This document shows, piece by piece, positions 58,411 to 64,000 of a stretch of DNA of 64,000 nucleotides. This stretch comes from Littorina saxatilis. Its lineage: Eukaryota > Mollusca > Gastropoda > Littorinimorpha > Littorinidae. Positions within the stretch are counted from its first letter, which is position 1. The number at the start of each line of letters is the position of its first letter. The stretch spans positions 26,840,452 to 26,904,451 of the forward strand of contig NC_090255.1 in NCBI RefSeq assembly GCF_037325665.1, in the 5' to 3' direction. The notes beneath the pieces were generated by a model. The model ran no database searches, was not told the DNA's origin, and saw only the letters and a program-made list of their open reading frames with translations. A program made the translations under genes and the position numbers.

Positions 58411-60294
58411 ATGCTGGAGAGTTCACCAGGGACGAGTCGCTCAAGTAATGATGACGTCACAACAGAGTCCACGACACAGGAATTAGACTCATACAATGTC
58501 AATGAATTCCTGAATCAGAAAAACGCGGAGTATGTGTCTAAATTAGTACCCACCATAGTTTTCCTGGTCGTGATGATGATAGTGGGCATGGTGGGAAACA
58601 CTGTTGTCTTCACTGTGTACTACAAGGGATTCAAACCCAGCGTTACGAGAATCTACATTCTGGCCATAAATGTCTGTGCTTTTCTTATCAGTGTCGTGTG
58701 CATACCTTTGCAAATATTGAGAATATGTATCAATAACACATTTCACTCTGAGTGGGGTTGCAAGACAACTGACAGTATCTATAGTATCCTAACCATATGC
58801 TCTGCTTTTATATTGGTTGCTGTGTCCGTTTACAGACAGAACGTGATATGTAACGTTCGTCACAGCTTGCAGTATTCTCTGGAACGTGCCTACGTCTCCA
58901 TCCTTCTCTGCGCCATTGGTTCGTTCATTTTGTCAGTGCCCCTTGGTGTGCTTCGTGGTAATAGCAAGGCAATTTTTGCAGACTCCAACATTACTGGAGT
59001 TAGGTGTTATCTCAGTGACGAATACAAGGGTTCTACTGTCGTCAGTGTTTATTATGTCACGCTCTCTATTGCGTATGTGCTGTGTGTCGTCATCGTGAGC
59101 GTGTCGTACGGGAGAATAGTGCTTCATCTGTGGCGTCACAAGAAAACCATTACGGCAAGAGGAATCACAGGGATCAAGAGGGATTATATAAAATCAGTCA
59201 CTGGGGACAACATTTCGTCACGCTATGCTGAAGAAGTTTGCTCGGATCGTCCGCTGTCAGAGAAGGCAATCCACAGTAGTACATCGGTGGACAAAAAACA
59301 AGCAATACCCATCTCCGAAACAGACATTACCACACCTATCTCCCAAGCTGAGAAAACTGTATGCCATGTTAAAGAACCTAGCTCGACAAAACCCAATAAT
59401 GAAGCGGTGAACGAAGGACAAGAAATACCTAACTCCGCAACAGACATTTGCACATCTCTCTCCCAACTTGAGCCAACATTATGCCATGTTGAAGAATCTA
59501 GCTCGACCTTGTTTTTAAAGCAGGCAAACCCCAATAATGAAGCAGTGAACGAAGGACAAGAAATACCTAGCTCCGCAACAAACATTTGCACATCTCTCTC
59601 CCAACTTGAGCCAACATTATGCCATGTTGAAGAATCTAGCTCGACCCTGTTTTTAAAGCAGGCAAACCCCAATAATGAAGCAGTGAACGAAGGACAAGAA
59701 ATACCTAGCTCCGCAACAAACATTTGCACATCTCTCTCCCAACTTGAGCCAACATTATGCCATGTTGAAGAATCTAGCTCGACCCTGTTTTTAAAGCAGG
59801 CAAACCCCAATAATGAAGCAGTGAACGAAGAACAAGAAATGCATAGCTCCCCAACAGAAATGTGTACAATGCTCTCCCAACCTGAGCCAATTGTATGCAA
59901 TGTTGAAGAAATAGGTTTCACGGTTCATCAAGCGGTGAACGAAGCACAAGCAACCGTATCAGACAATACCATACCTGAACAACGTTTAAACCAGCAGGTG
60001 ACAATTCAAAGCACAGAGGTCAGAGGACAAGTCAGGAGTATTCCCTCTCGCACAACTTTCATGCTGGTCGTTCTTACTGTGGTGTTCGCTCTCAATTTCA
60101 TGCCTCACCTCTACATAAAAATAATTTACGACAAGGCAATCTCGTACGATACGCGCCATGTAAACTCGAACGGGCGCATGATTAGTCTGTATTCAGTTTA
60201 CGTCAGCAGCGCTGTCAGCCCTCTTGTGTTTGGTTTCTGTTCGGGCAGATTTCGCTATGAATTTCACAATCTATTTCGCGGCAAAAATATGTAA
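58411..60294 (+). CDS. class A (rhodopsin-like) GPCR, divergent, long third intracellular loop
   Basis: 627 codons, intronless. Seven membrane segments lie at about 45-71, 81-106, 120-142, 160-183, 208-234, 549-573 and 588-610. Class A marks include GN in TM1 (MVGNTVVF), a WGC cysteine at 117 pairing with one at 199, an Arg after TM3 and the TM6 proline. Several are altered: DRY reads YRQ, the TM2 Asp is absent, the TM6 CWxP reads LNFMP, and NPxxY reads SPLVF. N-glycosylation sites NNT and SNIT face outside. Loop 3 spans about 300 residues with tandem repeats. Start chosen at the first ATG. Ligand unknown; peptide-receptor-like expansions in molluscs are the likeliest relatives. Confidence 0.85.
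   Translation: MLESSPGTSRSSNDDVTTESTTQELDSYNVNEFLNQKNAEYVSKLVPTIVFLVVMMIVGMVGNTVVFTVYYKGFKPSVTRIYILAINVCAFLISVVCIPLQILRICINNTFHSEWGCKTTDSIYSILTICSAFILVAVSVYRQNVICNVRHSLQYSLERAYVSILLCAIGSFILSVPLGVLRGNSKAIFADSNITGVRCYLSDEYKGSTVVSVYYVTLSIAYVLCVVIVSVSYGRIVLHLWRHKKTITARGITGIKRDYIKSVTGDNISSRYAEEVCSDRPLSEKAIHSSTSVDKKQAIPISETDITTPISQAEKTVCHVKEPSSTKPNNEAVNEGQEIPNSATDICTSLSQLEPTLCHVEESSSTLFLKQANPNNEAVNEGQEIPSSATNICTSLSQLEPTLCHVEESSSTLFLKQANPNNEAVNEGQEIPSSATNICTSLSQLEPTLCHVEESSSTLFLKQANPNNEAVNEEQEMHSSPTEMCTMLSQPEPIVCNVEEIGFTVHQAVNEAQATVSDNTIPEQRLNQQVTIQSTEVRGQVRSIPSRTTFMLVVLTVVFALNFMPHLYIKIIYDKAISYDTRHVNSNGRMISLYSVYVSSAVSPLVFGFCSGRFRYEFHNLFRGKNM
59257..59950 (+). repeat. 138-bp in-frame repeats in the GPCR third loop
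   Basis: AATAATGAAGC recurs at 59395, 59533, 59671 and 59809, exactly 138 bp (46 residues) apart. The middle units are almost identical; the first and last, and a degenerate one before 59395, differ more. Each unit contains NNEAVNEGQEIP, CTSLSQLEPTLCHVEESSST and FLKQA. Confidence 0.95.
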
Positions 60295-60580
60295 ATGTCA
60301 ACGAAGGTTTCCTTGGACTTTTGTATTATTGACACTATGCAGCAACATAAATTGCAAACCTTATGCAACCGATGGTATTGAAAAAAAGCGAACACATACC
60401 CAAAACTAAAATGTTTGTGCGTGCATAGGGGGGGGGGGAGAGGGGGAGGAGGTTAGGCTATACTTGAATAGTGTGGTATTGAAAACATGGACAGGGCCCG
60501 ACCAACAAAACGTTAGTATTTTGCAATAGATTTTAGTTTTGCTTAGCACGATTAGACTAATAAATTTAAGTGCCGAGACA

Positions 60581-60951
60581 ATGAGCGGTTTTGCTGCTAG
60601 CATTGGTCACCTCCCTTGGCCCAAGGGAGTCTAAGCGTCTTACCTCCCTGGCGCGAGCGCGACAGGACACGGGTGAAAACTCGCTTCTTTGCGATGTGTA
60701 AATTGGTACTTTTCTATTTAATTTCTGCAGCTTAGGTAACTGCGCCATGTGTAACAGATGGGTAGCATATGATTCGGACATACCTCGACACCACAAATTT
60801 AAAAAACAATGAAATATATGCGCAGTTATTTAAGCTGCAGAATAAAATAGAAAAGTACCAATTTACACATCGCAAAGAAGCGATTGTTCACCCGTGTCCT
60901 GTCGCGCTCGCGCCAGGGGAGGTAAGCAGGGCTAGCAGCAAAAGCGCCCAT
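60581..60951. mobile_element. fold-back element with ~135-165-bp arms
   Basis: Outer ends GGTTTTGCTGCTAGC and its near inverse. Arms 60581-60744 and 60819-60951 pair through CGACAGGACACGGGTGAA and GATGTGTAAATTGGTACTTT. The left arm carries about 30 extra bases. No gene. Confidence 0.8.
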
Positions 60952-61025
60952 TAAAGTGTCACCTGAGTAATTGCCTAATAGTGTTAGTATTCATCATGCA
61001 GTGTCCGGCCTTGGCCAAAAAAATG

Positions 61026-61320
61026 AACGTTGAGGTTATCTCAGACGTGTTTCGAGCTGCACCTCTGAAACTTTGCACACTTTCAGGGTTTGATGATCTC
61101 ACGAAGTGAGCCAAGTTTGGTTGAATATCGTCAAATGTTGGGGTCACAGCGGGGTCATGTTCGTTTGGTAACGAATTAACGTTGAGGTTACCTCGGATGT
61201 TTTTGAAGCTAGAGCTTTACAAGTTTGCACACGTCTAGTGTTTCAAAATCTCCCAACTTGACCCACGTTTGATTGACCCCCGTAACATGTTGGGGTCACA
61301 TTGGGGTCATGTTTGTAAAA
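61026..61320 (+). repeat. two diverged ~145-bp units
   Basis: AACGTTGAGGTTA(T/C)CTC at 61026 and 61170, and TGTTGGGGTCACA...GGGGTCATGTT near the end of each, with weaker similarity between. Confidence 0.65.
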
Positions 61321-62230
61321 CCTTTACGTTAAGGCCATGTGAGGGCCAAATCGCTATTTTCCATATATGATGATCAGCACTGTTTGTGTCGCTTTTGTTA
61401 TAATACTGATGGTCTCTGAATTAAAAAACGTTAACGTGTTTGTTAATTGTGTATGCCGTTGCTATAGAAACAGGAAAGTAAACAGCAGCCATATTGGATT
61501 TTAGGAACCGTTTTTTCCATATCCAAATGCTCGATTTCTGTCCAATATTTTGCATAAATATAGATTTAGATCATATCTACAGATTTACTATTGCTTTTTT
61601 CTGTGAGTATTACAGTTATTTAAAAAAATGTGTTTTATCATAATGTTGAAATTTTGCGTAAAATTTAATATTAAAAAATTCGTAAAGCCAACATTTCTTT
61701 TCCGATTCATTATTCAAATAGTAACTCTGTAGATAGTATGTAAAAGTACAAGTATGCAGAATTTCACAGAAATCTAACCAGTAGATTTGAAATCATTTTG
61801 TTCCCAAATGTCAAAACATGCAAACTGAGGAAAAGGCAAAAACGCACAGAATTTGTTTTGAAACCATTGGTAGTTGTAATTAAACTCAAAATACATACAT
61901 GTATCTCCAAATTCCACACTGAGGAATGTTTTTCACACCTTAGAGACACAGTTTAAAAGTTAGGGAAGACATAAAACATAAGTTATTTTAAACATGTGCA
62001 GTACACTAGGAAAATTGTTTGTCCCGAGTTACAAACAATGCATACACACACTCCCAATTACAGCATGCACACCAAAAAAAGCTTGCTCACTCGCTCACAT
62101 TCACACACATTCACACACACACACACAAGCTAGCTCCAAATTACGAAACGTACCCAAGTCATCAATTGCACATATGCGTACAATAACCACAATATATATG
62201 AGAATAATGTTGTTAGCCACAATAACAATG
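61321..62230. other. no gene recognised
   Basis: AT-rich; short CA patches near 62095-62125. Nothing else supported. Confidence 0.4.
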
Positions 62231-62888
62231 ACAAGTCGCGTGAAGCGATATAAAAACATTTAGTCAATCAGTATGAAACTTAAAGATCAACACCACAAAC
62301 CAGTCATTGCCAAGACAACGAGATACATTTAGATAGTCTCGGCTAACAATACCGAGACGGATCACGCTCGTCTCCGCAAAGTACTTACTAAACCTATTTT
62401 CTGTAATTCTGAGCACATTGTTAGAGTGAACATAACTTATCTATATAATTATTTTTGAATTCAGGAAAAAATGAGGAATGCAATGCAGTCAAGGTTTAAT
62501 TTGTTACTAAAAATTAGATTTTAATGACAACTTTAACAAGCAAACTCATTAATTTATTTTTAATATTTTGAGCTGAAATGCAATACCATAGTCCGGACTT
62601 CGTCGAAGATTGCTTTACCAAAATTACAATCAATTTTGTTGAAAAATTAGGGTGTTACAGCGCTGCCTCAACTGCCTAAAAAAATCCGGATATGACGTCA
62701 TCAAAGACATCTTTCAAAAAAATGGAGAAAAAAAATCTGGGGATATCACACTCAGGAACTCTCATGTTAAGTTTTATCAAGATTGGTCCAGTAGTTTCCT
62801 CGGAATCACTTTATACACACACACACACATACACCATGACCCTCGTCTCGATTCCCCGTCTATGTTATAACATTTAGTCAAAACTTAG
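62231..62888 (+). mobile_element. Rpt-1 copy I, divergent
   Basis: Starts ACAAGTCGCGTGAAGCG and retains GCTGAAATGCAATACC, CCGGATATGACGTCATC and GGTCCAGTAGTTT, ending ATTTAGTCAAAACTT without the last half of the terminal hairpin. Much more diverged than the other copies, hence older or a separate subfamily. Confidence 0.8.
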
Positions 62889-62889
62889 A

Positions 62890-63698
62890 ACATGCCTGCA
62901 GCATATGCAGGGCCACCTTCCAGCTGAACAAGTTCTTCCAGTCTGGAATCCGAAGAACTGGGCAGAGTCGGCAGCAGCAGGTCCAAAGTTGAACTCTCTA
63001 ATAGCAGTCAAGACTGCAAACTCAACACGACTGCGGGAAGCAAAGTGGTCCTTAGCGCATCTTGACCAAATGAGGCTGTGGAGACACTCATTGGCATTTT
63101 GTGTCTTACCAGAAACACATCTGCTGAGTAGGTGTTCTTCAGAAAGTCTCTCATAAATGGGCGTGTGCAGCTAACTTCTCCTCATTGAGGGGTGTGTGGA
63201 TGAGGTGTTTGTGTGGACCTGGAACTTGGTGCTTCGCCAGCGCTTCCTGAAAGAAACACCACGAGCTCTCTCCAGCAGGACAAAGTTCATGTTGTCGATT
63301 TTCGTCAGTGGAAAAACAATGGTACAGTGATGCCATGATTGCTTTTTTCATGCTACACACATCCTTGTTGCTACGAATTGCCCGGTTGTAGTATATCTGT
63401 AGCTTGCGTATGGCATTGCCTGTCAGCTGACCCCTTCCACGTCCACCAAGAGTCACCCCTCGCTTTCGGCAGTCTGTCACCATGTTGCGAAGAGCTGTAC
63501 CAAGTCGTTTACTCACATGGTTCACACACTCTTCCTTGTCAATGTGAATATCCTCACCATAGGGCTTGATGTCGTTGAGCTCTGTAAAAGTCTTGGAGTC
63601 ACCGTCCGACAGAAGTGTTGTGTGGCGAAGCTTGTTGGTGTTGACCGATCGACGCCATATGACACGGGCTGCTTCCACCTCCATCATCCCTGATGAGC
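62890..63698 (-). pseudogene. Mutator-like transposase fragment
   Basis: Minus strand, from an apparent splice acceptor (TTTGCAG at 63699-63705). Residues GSSGMMEVEAARVIWRRS, LSDGDSKTF and HVSKRLGTALRN, with later LTGNAIRKLQIYY, match the Mutator-like transposase domain of animal transposons as I know it; DGDSK holds likely catalytic acids. At about 63170 the frame shifts by one base: the first frame stops at 63151, while a second continues PIYERLSEEHLLSRC and IWSRCAKDHF down to about 62890. The left end abuts the divergent Rpt-1 copy. Upstream exons are not in view. A dead transposase, or less likely a domesticated gene. Confidence 0.75.
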
Positions 63699-63705
63699 CT
63701 GCAAA

Positions 63706-64000
63706 CAAGAACAAAATAAGATTAAAAAATGTAATTTGCAAACAGAGTATTTTTTAAGTTTGTGTGTGTGCGCGCATGTGTTATTCACAGTCATTGTCCA
63801 GCTAATACTTCAACTATAATGAATGCAGAAAAAGAATTGAAATAAACATGGAATTACCAAATTACTGAATATTAAATTTCTAGCAGCAGGTATGGTTGCA
63901 TTGAACATGTTAGATTGTAAACGTTAAGCATAATTCATTAATTGATACTATATTTCAACGTTTTTAAATACACTTGTATTGGGCCACACATACATACATA
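63706..64000. other. no gene; possible intron of the Mutator-like fragment
   Basis: AT-rich, short GT run at 63763-63779. No upstream exon recognised before the window ends. Confidence 0.35.

Noticed and set aside
59223-59921. 232-codon antisense frame in the GPCR third loop
   Set aside because: It is the shadow of the 46-residue repeats of the true plus-strand gene.

Overview
The window looks like nuclear DNA of a marine mollusc, most likely a gastropod. This is inferred from the repeat content: tRNA-derived SINEs, a GAAA-tailed retroposon, Gypsy-type LTR elements and abundant (CA)n. The nearest match I recall is the periwinkle type, but nothing in the window proves the species. There is no sign of bacterial or organellar organisation. 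Repeats dominate. One convincing intact protein gene is present, with a few transposase or exon remnants.

Layout. 1-9.5 kb: a purine-rich tract, a GAAA-tailed retroposon, two 253-bp inverted-terminal-repeat elements, and two copies of an unclassified ~880-bp element (here Rpt-1), the second interrupted by another unclassified element (Rpt-2). 9.8-13.7 kb: Gypsy-type LTR element 1, broken, with a SINE-like insertion. About 15 kb: a decayed LINE reverse transcriptase tail. 16.7-18.4 kb: a head-to-tail Rpt-1 pair. 18.5-25.7 kb: Gypsy-type LTR element 2 on the minus strand, with 1.55-kb LTRs, integrase encoded upstream of an RNase H-like piece, and very young LTRs. 26.1-27.8 kb: a second head-to-tail Rpt-1 pair, in inverse orientation.

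28-40 kb: inverted SINE pair, MITEs, two SINE copies, another Rpt-1, a possible first exon on the minus strand, a GA tract, a 53-bp minisatellite and a further unclassified repeat (Rpt-3). 40.5-52.6 kb: a 12.15-kb segment bounded by matching inverted termini and a TTA duplication. It contains a spliced, decayed THAP-domain gene, nested MITEs, SINEs and a fold-back mariner-like element. 53-58 kb: hairpins, a possible acidic exon and a 2.2-kb minisatellite of ~44-bp units. 58.4-60.3 kb: an intronless class A GPCR gene with a long third intracellular loop built of 46-residue repeats. 60.5-64 kb: a fold-back element, a divergent Rpt-1 copy and a frameshifted Mutator-like transposase fragment.

No operon or pathway links the genes. 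The main story is layered transposition: elements inserted into elements, repeated inverted duplication of element ends, and one chemoreceptor-like or peptide-receptor-like gene beside a minisatellite. All family calls rest on reading motifs by eye; no database search was possible.
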